64,000 nucleotides of DNA, from the NCBI RefSeq assembly GCF_010998615.1, contig NZ_JAAEAH010000021.1, positions 40,859-104,858 on the forward strand. The letters run 5' to 3'. Positions within the stretch are counted from its first letter, which is position 1, and every line of letters starts with the position of its first letter. Source of the stretch: Myxococcus sp. CA023 (lineage in GTDB: Bacteria > Myxococcota > Myxococcia > Myxococcales > Myxococcaceae). Under the pieces are notes generated by a model, which worked only from the letters and a program-made list of their open reading frames with translations, ran no database searches and was not told the DNA's origin. Position numbers and translations under genes: made by a program. Below are positions 1-7,840 of the stretch, piece after piece.

Positions 1-553
1 GCGCGCCAAGTCCGATGACCGTCGCTCCCGCGAGCGCGAGGTGCTTCACCCGCGTGAGGAGGGGATTGTCGAAGACGTTGGTGGAGTAGTGGAACGCGGC
101 GATCCGCCAGCGGTCACCCTCCCGGACCAGGGTGCAGGTCCACCGGCCGTCGATGACGATGTCCGTGCCGTCCGTGAGGACGTAGTGGTCCCGCGACGAG
201 CCGCGCGCGATGCCGGTGTCGCCGTACAGGCGGGTCAGGTCGTCCACCTCGAACTTCGCCCGGATGCGGTCCACGACGCGATTCGGCCCGCGCATCATCT
301 CGTCGTAGTACGCGCGGATGGATTCCTTCCCCACGCGCACGTCGTTGTTCATCGTGGTGAAGGAGACATCCGGGTGCAGGTGGCTCAGCAGCCGGTCGAT
401 GTCCTGGGCATTGAGGGCGTCTTCCATCTCCTGCTTGAGGGCGCGCAGGGCGTCATGGGTGGCGGCGTCGGCGGTGGGTTGCTGGGCCAGCACCGCGGAC
501 GGCAGGAACGCGAACAGCAGCGCCACCACACAACAGCCAGGCAAGCGGATCAT
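1..553 (-). CDS. SnoaL/NTF2-like (DUF4440-type) secreted protein, 3' end outside window
   Basis: Reading the minus strand from an ATG at 551-553, an uninterrupted frame runs off the left edge of the window (184 codons visible). It opens with a signal peptide (MIRLPGCCVVALLFAFLPSA, then VLAQ). The mature part has the look of a SnoaL/DUF4440 NTF2-like fold: a helix rich in Asp/Glu (EMEDALNAQDIDRLLSHLH), then DVSFTTMNND, a central helix KESIRAYYDEMM, and beta strands ending DGRWTCTLVREGDRWRIAAFH. This fold serves many small-molecule binding or isomerase roles, so no reaction is assigned. It diverges from the patatin gene across 188 bases. Family call is fairly secure; function unknown; the C terminus is not in the window. 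Confidence 0.75.
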   Translation of the reverse strand, partial: MIRLPGCCVVALLFAFLPSAVLAQQPTADAATHDALRALKQEMEDALNAQDIDRLLSHLHPDVSFTTMNNDVRVGKESIRAYYDEMMRGPNRVVDRIRAKFEVDDLTRLYGDTGIARGSSRDHYVLTDGTDIVIDGRWTCTLVREGDRWRIAAFHYSTNVFDNPLLTRVKHLALAGATVIGLGA

Positions 554-741
554 CGAGGCTCCGGAGGGGTGAATCCGCCCATCCTAGAAAGGCTTCCGGC
601 CGGTGGTGCATGGAAGTTGCCGTCCGAATTGCCCCGGGGACCCGAGGGACGGTGGACAGGGGCCCACGCCCCGGGGTGATTCCCGCCGCGCTGGCACGCA
701 CCTATCCATCTGCGCCAGGTCCAATTCCCAGGAGGCGTGCC

Positions 742-1686
742 ATGAAGGATCGTCCCGCAACGCTCGTACTGTCCGGCGGTGGGGCCAAGGGAGCCTTCCA
801 GGTCGGCGCCGAGCGCGTCCTCCGGGAGGTCCACGGCTTCCGCTGGGAGCGCATCTTCGGCGTGTCCGTGGGTGCCCTGAACGCCGCGCTGCTGGCCCAG
901 CACTCCTACCGGGCACTGAATGACATCTGGTTGAACATCCGCGAGGCGGACCTCTACCGGAAGCTGCCGTGGCCGCTCGTGGCCCTGCGCGTGGGTCTGT
1001 TCCGCAAGCTGGGGCTGTACGACAACACGCCCATGCGGGAGCTGATCCAGCGGCACCTCGCCGGACACCGCTTTTGGGTGCCCGCCCACGTGGGGCGCGT
1101 GTCCCTGGTCTCTGGCAACTACGAGCTGGTGCCCAGCGATTCGAGGGACTTCCTGGACGCCGTCTGGCAGAGCTCGACGTTGCCCATCCTCTGGGAGCCC
1201 ATCGGCGCGTCGGCCCTGGTCGACGGGGGCCTGCGCAACGCCACGCCCCTGGGGGATGCGCTGGAGTTCGGCCCGACGGAAATCGTCGTCATCGTCTGCT
1301 CACCATCCCAGATCGAACGGGCGAAGCCGCCGGCCAATCTCCTGGAGGTGGCCACGCGCTGCCTGGCCGACATCACCCTCAACGAAATCCTTCTCAATGA
1401 CGTGGATTCCTTCGTGCGCATCAACGACATCGTCCGTCAGGCCTACGACGCGGGGCTCACCGTGCGGCGTCCGGATGGGGTGCCCTACCGGTACTGCCGC
1501 ATCACCGTCATCGAGCCCGCACGGCCCATGGGGGACATGTTGGACTTCGCGCCGGAGGTGATCCGGATGCGGCTGCGACATGGTGAGGAGATGGCTCGGG
1601 CCGTCTCGCTGCCCACGGGCGTGGGCCCAGGGGAGCGCGTGCAGCGCCGCGTGGAGCTCTTCCCGGAGCCCCCCATGCATGCCTAG
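742..1686 (+). CDS. Patatin-like phospholipase
   Basis: A 314-residue protein with the full patatin signature: the oxyanion loop SGGGAKG (residues 11-17), the nucleophile elbow GVSVG with Ser42, and the DGG motif with Asp161, giving the Ser-Asp dyad of this family. Such enzymes release fatty acids from phospholipids or other lipid esters. There is no signal peptide, so it is probably cytoplasmic or membrane-associated. The start at 742 is chosen because AGGAGG lies 6-11 bases upstream and the conserved GGGAKG motif begins right after; an earlier in-frame start would add an unlike stretch. Its stop overlaps the stop of the opposing membrane-protein gene by three to four bases. Substrate is unknown. 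Confidence 0.9.
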   Translation: MKDRPATLVLSGGGAKGAFQVGAERVLREVHGFRWERIFGVSVGALNAALLAQHSYRALNDIWLNIREADLYRKLPWPLVALRVGLFRKLGLYDNTPMRELIQRHLAGHRFWVPAHVGRVSLVSGNYELVPSDSRDFLDAVWQSSTLPILWEPIGASALVDGGLRNATPLGDALEFGPTEIVVIVCSPSQIERAKPPANLLEVATRCLADITLNEILLNDVDSFVRINDIVRQAYDAGLTVRRPDGVPYRYCRITVIEPARPMGDMLDFAPEVIRMRLRHGEEMARAVSLPTGVGPGERVQRRVELFPEPPMHA

Positions 1687-2426
1687 AACGCTGCGGACTT
1701 GGCCGTCGCTTCGGAATGACCGATGGTGCGTCGCGCGGGCGGCGGCGGTTCCGCGCGTGGCTCCGGCGCTTCTTCGTTGAGATCCTTGTAGAAGCGCCGC
1801 CCGATGTAGGCGCCGAGCACCAGCGACACCACCAGGCCCACGGCGGCGACCGCCGTCATCGTCGTGCGGCCCTGGGCCAGACCACTGCCGAGCTGCGCCG
1901 CGAGGAAGGTGCCAGGAATGGTGCCAATCATGATGCCGGCCAGCGTGGGCATCAGCCTCGCTCCGCTCGCCGCCGCTGCCGCCAGCATCACGTCGGTGGG
2001 GCACAGCGGATTGATGCAGGCGGTGAAGGCGAAGAGGAAGTCATGCCGCCTCGCCGCCCGCACCAGTGCGGGGTACTTGCTGCCAGCCAGGCGCTTCATC
2101 AGCCCAGTGCCCAACCTGCGCGCCGCCGCGAAAAGCAGCAGGCCCGACAGCAAGCCGCCCGTTAGTGAATAGAGGGTCGCTGCAAGCGTGCCAAACATCA
2201 TCCCGCCCACGGCCGTCAGCAGTTGACCCGGAAGCAGTGTCACGGGCCGGATGGCAAGGAAGCCGATGTATGCAATGGGCGCCCACTTCCCGAAGGGCTC
2301 CAACCAGCTGGCGAGGCGCTGCTGGTCGACGAAGTCCGGCCCGAGCAGCCGGAGTGCGACAAGCCCCCCCACTGAGACGAGCATCGGGGCCAACACCCGG
2401 AGCCAGGTCTTCACCGACTGCGCCAC
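1683..2426 (-). CDS. TVP38/TMEM64 (VTT-domain) family membrane protein
   Basis: A 247-residue polytopic inner-membrane protein. The VTT/SNARE-associated (DedA-superfamily) core is visible as RPVTLLPGQLLTAVGGMMFG, a Gly-rich loop, FAFTACINPLCPTDVMLAAAAA and GTIPGTFLAAQLG, followed by a last membrane span and a charged tail ending EPPPPARR. Members of this superfamily move lipids or ions across the membrane; the substrate here cannot be told. The start is a GTG at 2426 with GGGGGAGG six bases upstream on the minus strand; a longer upstream open frame has no such signal. It converges on and overlaps the patatin gene, and diverges from the KGG gene over a 309-base region holding a palindrome. Confidence 0.85.
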   Translation of the reverse strand: MAQSVKTWLRVLAPMLVSVGGLVALRLLGPDFVDQQRLASWLEPFGKWAPIAYIGFLAIRPVTLLPGQLLTAVGGMMFGTLAATLYSLTGGLLSGLLLFAAARRLGTGLMKRLAGSKYPALVRAARRHDFLFAFTACINPLCPTDVMLAAAAASGARLMPTLAGIMIGTIPGTFLAAQLGSGLAQGRTTMTAVAAVGLVVSLVLGAYIGRRFYKDLNEEAPEPRAEPPPPARRTIGHSEATAKSAAF

Positions 2427-2735
2427 GCCGTACCTCCCCCGCGGCCCCACTTCCGCCGCGCCGTGGGCCTGAAAGTGAAGGTGGTTTCGGGAATCCGCAA
2501 TGTGCAGTGGGGTGTTTCCAACATGAAAGCGTCCGGCCGGGCAGCCCGCCGCCCGGTCCGAAAGCTCGGCAGGCGTTGCGAAACCCACGAAATCACATGT
2601 GTTTTCGTGTGGCGTATCAGGCGTGAACGGCTGGCGGTGTACGGAGCTTGCTTGCATCGGGGCGCTTCCGTCCCAAGGTTTCAGGCAAGGGGCACCAAGG
2701 CGAGGGCTGGGGTAGTCACGAGAGGAGATAGGGAA
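2427..2735. promoter_or_regulatory. 309-base divergent intergenic region (TVP38-type gene / KGG gene)
   Basis: No gene is supported here. The stretch separates the divergent starts at 2426 and 2736. Its clearest element is the 24-bp palindrome at 2586-2609. GAGGAGA at 2723-2729 is the likely ribosome binding site for the KGG gene. No convincing sigma-70 or sigma-54 promoter pair was found by eye. Confidence 0.6.
2586..2609. promoter_or_regulatory. 24-bp near-perfect palindrome, candidate operator
   Basis: The arms are CACGAAA and TTTCGTG around the self-complementary core CACATGTG, each arm separated from the core by one T; only that pair of positions (2593 and 2602) breaks the symmetry. It lies between divergent genes, 127 bases upstream of the KGG start, and is AT-rich compared with its surroundings. 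The shape fits a dimeric repressor or activator site; the binding protein is unknown. Confidence 0.6.
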
Positions 2736-3194
2736 ATGTCGGACAAGGACAACAAGGGCAGCATGACGGTGGCCGAAGCGGGTCGGAAGGGTGGCGAGAC
2801 GGTCCGAAACGAGCGCGGTCGCGAGTTCTACGAGACGATCGGCCGCAAGGGCGGCGCCACGGTGAAGGCCGAGCGCGGTCGCTCCTTCTACGAGGAGATC
2901 GGCCGCAAGGGCGGCGAGACGGTGAAGGCCGAGCGCGGCGCCAAGTTCTACGAGGAGATCGGCAAGAAGGGTGGCGACCGGGTGAAGGCCACCCGGGGGC
3001 CGAACTTCTACGAGGAGATTGGCCGCAAGGGTGGGCAGAAGGTGAAGAAGCTCATCGAAGAGGGCAAGCGGGCCGCGCGCGCCGCCATGGCGGCGCAGGA
3101 GGCCACGGCAGGTGCTCCGGCCCAGGAGGGCGCGGCGCCGCCATCCACTCCCCCTTCTTCCGGAGAGCCGGCGGGGCCGGGACAGAACGAGTAG
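2736..3194 (+). CDS. KGG-repeat stress-type protein
   Basis: A 152-residue, highly charged protein built from a 20-residue unit, of which four full copies and one partial are present: GRKGG-ETVRNERG-REFYETI and close variants from residue 16 to about 106. The KGG motif is the mark of the stress-induced (acidophilic repeat) family that includes the E. coli YciG-type proteins and B. subtilis GsiB, whose members accumulate under starvation or stress; the molecular action is not settled. After the repeats come a Lys-rich helix and an Ala/Pro-rich tail. The start at 2736 has GAGGAGA seven bases upstream. A 7-bp hairpin follows the stop. No signal peptide, so a cytoplasmic, probably disordered protein. 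Confidence 0.85.
   Translation: MSDKDNKGSMTVAEAGRKGGETVRNERGREFYETIGRKGGATVKAERGRSFYEEIGRKGGETVKAERGAKFYEEIGKKGGDRVKATRGPNFYEEIGRKGGQKVKKLIEEGKRAARAAMAAQEATAGAPAQEGAAPPSTPPSSGEPAGPGQNE
2781..3056 (+). repeat. Tandem 60-bp coding repeat (KGG units)
   Basis: Units begin at 2781, 2841, 2901, 2961 and 3021 with an exact 60-bp period; the fifth copy is partial. Each starts with a Gly-[Arg/Lys]-Lys-Gly-Gly codon block and ends FYE[ET]I. Nucleotide identity between the middle units is high, which suggests duplication within the gene. Confidence 0.9.
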
Positions 3195-3196
3195 CA

Positions 3197-3222
3197 CCGC
3201 GAGCGTGGCGCCAGACTCGCGG
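3197..3222 (+). terminator. Hairpin after the KGG gene
   Basis: Perfect 7-bp inverted repeat CCGCGAG (3197-3203) and CTCGCGG (3216-3222), with a loop that itself holds TGGCGCCA. It begins two bases after the KGG stop and ends 18 bases before the next start. No T-run follows, so termination is likely partial or the hairpin protects the upstream mRNA. Confidence 0.5.
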
Positions 3223-3240
3223 ACCGACTAAGAGGGCCGC

Positions 3241-3579
3241 GTGTACCTGGTCATCACGTTCCTCGAACAGTTGGAAGGAACCGAGCGGGCCATCCGCCGG
3301 CTCCGGGAGTTCGGTATCCCGGAGCCGTTGGTGGTGCGGGCTCGGAGCGCGGCGGCGGCGTTGTCCGCCGAGGTCCCGGTGTTCGCGGGGCTCCGCAGTC
3401 TGGCGTTGGGCGCCGATGACGATCGCGTCATCCTGGTGAGCTTGTTGCCAGGCCTGCCCGCCGAGGAGATGGAGCGGTTGGTGCAGCGCGTCCAACTGGA
3501 AATGGACGCGGACGAGCCGCCCATGGGACGGCTGGTCGCCATGCCAGTGATTTCCGCGCCCACGCATCGCCGGTCGTGA
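3241..3579 (+). CDS. Small PII-sized protein upstream of paired antiporters
   Basis: A 112-residue soluble protein from a GTG start (MYLVITFLEQLEGTERAIRRL). The order of predicted strand, helix, strand, strand, helix, strand (YLVITFL; a helix to about residue 23; LVVRA; VILVSLLPG; EMERLVQRVQLEM; RLVAMPVIS) resembles a ferredoxin-like or PII-like fold, and its size matches PII-type proteins that are often encoded beside transporters. That resemblance is inferred, not shown by a motif, so I leave function open. It lies 32 bases upstream of the first antiporter with only a small hairpin between, so co-transcription and control of transport activity are plausible. Confidence 0.6.
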   Translation: MYLVITFLEQLEGTERAIRRLREFGIPEPLVVRARSAAAALSAEVPVFAGLRSLALGADDDRVILVSLLPGLPAEEMERLVQRVQLEMDADEPPMGRLVAMPVISAPTHRRS

Positions 3580-3595
3580 CGGGAAGCGTCCCGTC
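3578..3595 (+). terminator. Intercistronic hairpin before the antiporters
   Basis: Perfect 7-bp stem GACGGGA (3578-3584) and TCCCGTC (3589-3595) with loop AGCG; its first bases lie in the stop codon. It is followed by GTTATAAG, a possible -10 element eight to nine bases before the GTG at 3612. It may be a weak terminator or attenuator separating the small gene from the antiporter pair. Confidence 0.4.
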
Positions 3596-3611
3596 GTTAT
3601 AAGCACGGGCT

Positions 3612-4832
3612 GTGCAAGCGCTGCTCGTCTTCCTATCCATCGCGGCGCTGTCGCTGCTCGCCTCCAGCCGTGCGCTGGACCCGGGGCGCTTTCCAGCGCT
3701 GGCGAGACTGGCGGCCAGCGGCTTCCTCTTCGTTCTGCTCGGCATCTTCCTGGGGCCTTCCGTGGCGGGGGTGCTCACCGAGCGGCACCTGGAGGCCATG
3801 CGCCCGGTGATGGCGCTGGGGTTGGGCACCGCGGGCGTGCTGCTGGGCCTGAACCTGGAGCCCCGGCTGCTGCGCCTGTTGCCGCGGTCCGTCTACCTGT
3901 CGGGGCTGGCGCACTCCGGAACGGCCTTCTTCTTCGTCGCGCTGCCATTGCTGGTGCCGCTCGTCTTCACGTCCGCCCGGGGGCTGCTCGGCGCGGTGGG
4001 CGCGGCGGCGATGTTGGGGGCGGCGGCCAGCCTTTCTTCAGGGCACTCGGCCGTGCTCGCGTGGCGCGCGGGGCGCCTGGACCGGGCGCGCGGCCTGGGC
4101 GTGGCGCTGCTCACCATGCTGGATGACGCGGTGGGTCTGGGCGTGCTGGCGCTGGCGTTGATGATCGGCGCCGCCAGCAACGTGGGCGAAGGCCTGGGGC
4201 TGGTGTGTCTGGCCTTGCTGCTGGGCGTCATGTGTGGGGCGCTGCTGGCCTTCCTCACGCATTCGTTGAAGGACCTGGCGGAGCTGACCACGGTGACGCT
4301 GGGCGGCGTGGTGTTGGTGAGTGGCGCGGCGGCGTACCTGCGGGTGTCGCCCTTGCTGGCGGGCGTGGCGTGTGGGGCGACGCTGGCGGTGGTGGGAGGC
4401 CGCACCTCGGAGCGCGTGGCCCGCGCGCTGGGCCGGGTGGAGCGGCCCGTGTTCCTGGTGCTTGTGTTCCTGGTGGGCTGCGCGGTGCATGCGCGGGACT
4501 ACTGGGCCTGGGTGCTGATGCCCGCCTTCGTCGGCCTGCGCTTCCTGGGGAAGATGCTGGGCGGCCGGTTCGCGCGGCGGCTGGCGCAGCAGACGCTCGT
4601 ACTGCCACCCCGGCTGGGCTACGCGCTGATCGCCCAGGGCGGCCTGGCGCTGTGCCTGGTGGCGGAGTACGGGATGCTCGTGCCGGGAGGGCTGTCGCGG
4701 CGCGTGCTGGACGTCGTGGTGATGGGCGCGGTGGTGAACGAGCTGCTGGCGGGCCAGGCCTTCCAGTACGTGGTGGACCCGCCCCGCAGCTTGTCCGAGA
4801 ACCCGGCTGACAGCGAGAAGGTGGCGGCATGA
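3612..4832 (+). CDS. CPA2-type cation:proton antiporter, first of a tandem pair
   Basis: A 406-residue membrane protein made almost entirely of hydrophobic helices (about twelve), with the topology of the Na+/H+ exchanger domain of monovalent cation:proton antiporters-2. The helix carrying LLTMLDDAVGLG (Asp171-Asp172) has the adjacent acidic pair expected at the ion site of electrogenic-type members. There is no RCK/TrkA nucleotide-binding tail as in KefB/KefC, so it is a bare transport domain. It starts with GTG and lacks a Shine-Dalgarno sequence; a TATAAG hexamer sits eight bases upstream. Its last four bases overlap the start of the second antiporter, implying coupled translation. The ion transported is unknown. 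Confidence 0.85.
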   Translation: MQALLVFLSIAALSLLASSRALDPGRFPALARLAASGFLFVLLGIFLGPSVAGVLTERHLEAMRPVMALGLGTAGVLLGLNLEPRLLRLLPRSVYLSGLAHSGTAFFFVALPLLVPLVFTSARGLLGAVGAAAMLGAAASLSSGHSAVLAWRAGRLDRARGLGVALLTMLDDAVGLGVLALALMIGAASNVGEGLGLVCLALLLGVMCGALLAFLTHSLKDLAELTTVTLGGVVLVSGAAAYLRVSPLLAGVACGATLAVVGGRTSERVARALGRVERPVFLVLVFLVGCAVHARDYWAWVLMPAFVGLRFLGKMLGGRFARRLAQQTLVLPPRLGYALIAQGGLALCLVAEYGMLVPGGLSRRVLDVVVMGAVVNELLAGQAFQYVVDPPRSLSENPADSEKVAA

Positions 4833-6127
4833 AGGGCGCGGTCATCCGGCTGCTGCTGTTGATGGTGCTCCTGGCCATCATCAGCCGGGCACAGGTGCTC
4901 CGGGCGGACTCGGGGACACCGGTAATGTTGGCGGCGGGCGCGTTGCTGTTGTGCGGCCTGTTCGCGGGCAAGGTGGCCAAGGGCCTGGGCCTGCCTCGCC
5001 TCACCGGTTACCTGCTGGTGGGCGTGGCGGTGGGGCCCTATGCGCTGGGCTTCATCCCGAACGCGGGCGTGAAGGGGCTGGAGCTGGTGAAGGGGCTGGC
5101 GGTGAGCCTCATCGCGCTGGTGGCCGGCACGGAGCTCCGGCTGGGGCTCATCCGCCGCGTGGGCGCGCGCGTGGCCTTGCTGTGCGCGGCCGTGTGCGGC
5201 GTCACCTTCCTGGTGTGCTTCGGGGCCACCTTCGCAATCAAGCCCTTCCTGCCCTTCCTGGCGGATATGACGGTGCCACAGGCCCTGGCGGTCAGCGCGC
5301 TGCTGTCCACGGTGGTGGTGTCGTTCTCGCCCACCGTCACCATCGCCATCGTCCAGGAGACGAGCGCGCGCGGCGCCTTCACGGAGTTCCTGATGGCGCT
5401 GGTCATCATCGGCGACTTGCTGGTGATGGTGGCCTTCGCGCTGGCCGCGGGCCTGACGAAGGCGAGCTTCGGCGGCGGGCTGGACGTGACGGAGCTGCTG
5501 GGCGGGGTGGGGTGGGAGCTGTTCGGCTCGGTGGTGGTAGGGCTGGTGCTGGCCGTGGGCATGCTCGTCTACATGCGCGGCGTGAAGCAGGAGCTGCCGC
5601 TGTTCCTGGTGGGCCTGTGCTTCGCCGCAGCGGAAGGGGGCACGCGCCTGCACCTGTCCCCGCTGCTGGTGTCGCTGGCGGCGGGGGCGCTCATCGCGAA
5701 CCTGGACGAGCACGCGGGCGAGCGCATCCATAACGCCATCCAGCAGGCGGGGCTGCCAGTGTTCGCGCTCTTCTTCGCCGCGGCGGGCGCGGGGTTGAAG
5801 CTGGACTCCCTGCTGACGGTGGGGCCGGCGGCGATGTTGCTGGTCGTGCTGCGCGGCGTGGCCATCTGGTTCTCCTGCCGCCGCTTCGCCCCAGCGGACG
5901 ACCCGCGGCTCAAGCGCTACCTGTGGATGGGACTCATCTCCCAGGCGGGCGTGACGTTTGGCCTGGCGGCCCTGGTGTCCAGGACATTTCCGACCTTTGG
6001 CCCCCAGGTGGAGGTGCTCATCGTCGCCATGATTACCGCCCACGAACTGGTGGGGCCGGTCCTCACCCGGCGCGCCCTGGCGGCCTCCGGGGAGATCCGC
6101 GCGGACGACGCGCAGGGAACGGCATAG
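4829..6127 (+). CDS. CPA2-type cation:proton antiporter, second of a tandem pair
   Basis: A 432-residue membrane protein of the same superfamily as its upstream neighbour, with about twelve to thirteen helices, for example KGLGLPRLTGYLLVGVAVGP, the usual N-terminal antiporter signature. In the ion-site helix it has MALVIIGDLLVMV, a single Asp196 after Gly195, instead of the Asp-Asp of the first antiporter. That change is typical of a different coupling stoichiometry or a non-identical role. No RCK domain is present. The ATG overlaps the upstream stop (ATGA), so the two proteins are probably made in equal amounts and could form a heteromeric exchanger; that is inference. Confidence 0.85.
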   Translation: MKGAVIRLLLLMVLLAIISRAQVLRADSGTPVMLAAGALLLCGLFAGKVAKGLGLPRLTGYLLVGVAVGPYALGFIPNAGVKGLELVKGLAVSLIALVAGTELRLGLIRRVGARVALLCAAVCGVTFLVCFGATFAIKPFLPFLADMTVPQALAVSALLSTVVVSFSPTVTIAIVQETSARGAFTEFLMALVIIGDLLVMVAFALAAGLTKASFGGGLDVTELLGGVGWELFGSVVVGLVLAVGMLVYMRGVKQELPLFLVGLCFAAAEGGTRLHLSPLLVSLAAGALIANLDEHAGERIHNAIQQAGLPVFALFFAAAGAGLKLDSLLTVGPAAMLLVVLRGVAIWFSCRRFAPADDPRLKRYLWMGLISQAGVTFGLAALVSRTFPTFGPQVEVLIVAMITAHELVGPVLTRRALAASGEIRADDAQGTA

Positions 6128-6180
6128 GCTGTCAGGCATCCACACCTTCAGCAGCAGTCACAGGAGGCACGGAGGACATC

Positions 6181-6792
6181 ATGGCCGCACCCATCCTCGA
6201 GGTGGACATGGAGCACCCGTCACCCCGCCACATCCAGCGAGCGGTGGAGGTGCTGGAGCGCGGCGGCCTGCTGGCCTACCCGACGGACACGTACTTCGGG
6301 CTCGGCTGCGACTTGAGCTCGAAGAAGGGCATCGAGCGGCTGTACCAGCTCAAGGGACGCGACAAGAAGAAGCCCCTGTCCTTTCTCTGCCCCGACCTGT
6401 CGGACGTGGCCCGCTACGCGCACGTGAGCAACTTCGCGTACCGGACCATGAAGAGCCTCACTCCGGGTGCGTTCACCTTCATCCTGGAAGCGACGCGTCT
6501 GGTGCCGGACCTGATGATGTCCAAGCAGAAACAGGTCGGCATCCGGGTGCCGGACTCAGCGCTCGTTCGCGAGCTGGCCCGAGCCCTGGGCCGCCCTCTG
6601 GTGACGACCTCCGCGACCAATACGGAGGGTGAGCCCCTCACGGACGCAAGGGATATCAAGGACGCGCTGGGCCACGGCCTGGACCTCATCCTTGACGGGG
6701 GCGTGACGCTCAATGAACCGTCGACCGTGATTTCACTCATCGGCGATTCACTTGAAATCCTCCGGCAAGGGAAGGGTAGGCTGGAGGACTAG
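6181..6792 (+). CDS. YciO-type member of the YrdC/Sua5 family
   Basis: A 203-residue protein with the YrdC-like fold: RAVEVLERGGLLAYPTDTYFGLGCD, RLYQLKGRDKKKPLSFLCPD, SLTPGAFTFILEAT, VGIRVPDS and RPLVTTSATNTEGEPLTD. Family members bind ATP, bicarbonate and Thr to make threonylcarbamoyl-AMP, the first step of t6A tRNA modification. The length and the KGRDKKKPLSFLC block are closer to E. coli YciO (206 residues), whose role in t6A synthesis is weak or uncertain, than to TsaC. The start follows GGAGG by five bases. It sits alone between the antiporter pair and a membrane protein. The true tRNA-modifying TsaC might lie elsewhere. Confidence 0.85.
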   Translation: MAAPILEVDMEHPSPRHIQRAVEVLERGGLLAYPTDTYFGLGCDLSSKKGIERLYQLKGRDKKKPLSFLCPDLSDVARYAHVSNFAYRTMKSLTPGAFTFILEATRLVPDLMMSKQKQVGIRVPDSALVRELARALGRPLVTTSATNTEGEPLTDARDIKDALGHGLDLILDGGVTLNEPSTVISLIGDSLEILRQGKGRLED

Positions 6793-6814
6793 AACCCGAG
6801 AATAGGGGGATTTC

Positions 6815-7795
6815 TTGGCACAGGGGGGAACACGGCCGAGCTCCGTGGATGTACCGGAGCAGGTCCCAGGGCTGCTCAAGTTATTACTGTTGCTACTGTT
6901 CCGGCCGGTGGACCTGCACTACCGGCTGCGGGCCGCGGGCATCCGCGTTCCGGGCGCACGGCTGGGGACGCTGTGTCGCGAGCAGCCCGAGGGAGAGCGG
7001 GCCACGGCCGTCTATGTCCGGCGCATGTTGCTGGTGCTGCTCGTCGGCGCGCCGGTGGTGACGCAGGTGCTGGGTCTGGCGCTCGTGACGGCGGGCCTGC
7101 CGCTGGAGCGAGGCTGGGTGTTGTCGGCACTGTTCTGCTCGGCGGTGGGACTGCTGGTGGCGCAGGTGTTGGGGCTGGCCGCGGGCGTCCTGCTGGGCTC
7201 TCTGTCCAGTCTGGCCACGCTGCTGGGGCTGCACGCCACGGCCGCGGCTGCCTTCGGGCCGGAGTTGGGTGGGGTGGCGGGCATGGTGGTGGGGGTGTGC
7301 CTGGGGAGCGTGGCTGGGTTGGCATGTGGGAGCATCAGCGGCATCGCCATTGGCCGGGGCCCCTCCGTGGTGCGGGTCCAGATGGCGGCCATCCTCGCCA
7401 GCCTGACGCCGATGCTGCTCTGGAGTGGGACGACGAATGCGTCCTACGCCGGCGCGGTGGCCGCCAGTGCGTTGGTGGCCTTCCTGGTGAGTGCGTTCCG
7501 GCTGCCGCTCTATGCGCTGGAAGTGCTGGCATCCGCGGTGGCGTATGCCGTGGAGCGCTGGACGGGGCGGCCCACGCTGGGCTGGGTGCCGGTGCGTCAC
7601 CACAACCTCAGCTATCTGCCGCATCCCTTCCTGGGGCGGCATCTGGCGCTGGCGGTGCGCTCTCGGCCGGCGGAGGTGCTCGCGGTGGCGGATGCCTGCC
7701 TGCGCTCGCCGGGGAACATCGTGGTGGGCTGGCCGTGGGTGGTGCAGGCGCTGGAGTCGGCGTCGCCGGAGGGGGCGAGGGAGCCCCGGGCTTGA
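6815..7795 (+). CDS. Polytopic membrane protein of unknown function
   Basis: A 326-residue protein I do not recognise. A TTG start is favoured because GGGGGA lies four bases upstream and the frame opens immediately. The N terminus (PGLLKLLLLLLFRPVDLHYRL) is an amphipathic or reentrant segment, followed by about seven hydrophobic spans; the block from residue 125 to 185 is very Gly-rich (LGSLSSLATLLGL, GGVAGMVVGVCLG, GLACGSISGIAIG), recalling tightly packed glycine-zipper helices. The C-terminal 70 residues are soluble and contain RHHNLSYLPHPFLGRHL. It begins 22 bases after the YciO-like gene, so co-transcription is likely. Confidence 0.65.
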   Translation: MAQGGTRPSSVDVPEQVPGLLKLLLLLLFRPVDLHYRLRAAGIRVPGARLGTLCREQPEGERATAVYVRRMLLVLLVGAPVVTQVLGLALVTAGLPLERGWVLSALFCSAVGLLVAQVLGLAAGVLLGSLSSLATLLGLHATAAAAFGPELGGVAGMVVGVCLGSVAGLACGSISGIAIGRGPSVVRVQMAAILASLTPMLLWSGTTNASYAGAVAASALVAFLVSAFRLPLYALEVLASAVAYAVERWTGRPTLGWVPVRHHNLSYLPHPFLGRHLALAVRSRPAEVLAVADACLRSPGNIVVGWPWVVQALESASPEGAREPRA

Positions 7796-7840
7796 GCCGC
7801 TGAGTTGCCTCGCCGCGCGCCTCCGGTAGCCTGCGCGGCG

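Noticed and set aside
4619..6145. 508-codon frame opposite the antiporters, rich in His/Gln/Arg
   Set aside because: It is the mirror of two well-formed transporter genes, with the composition typical of an antisense frame in GC-rich DNA.
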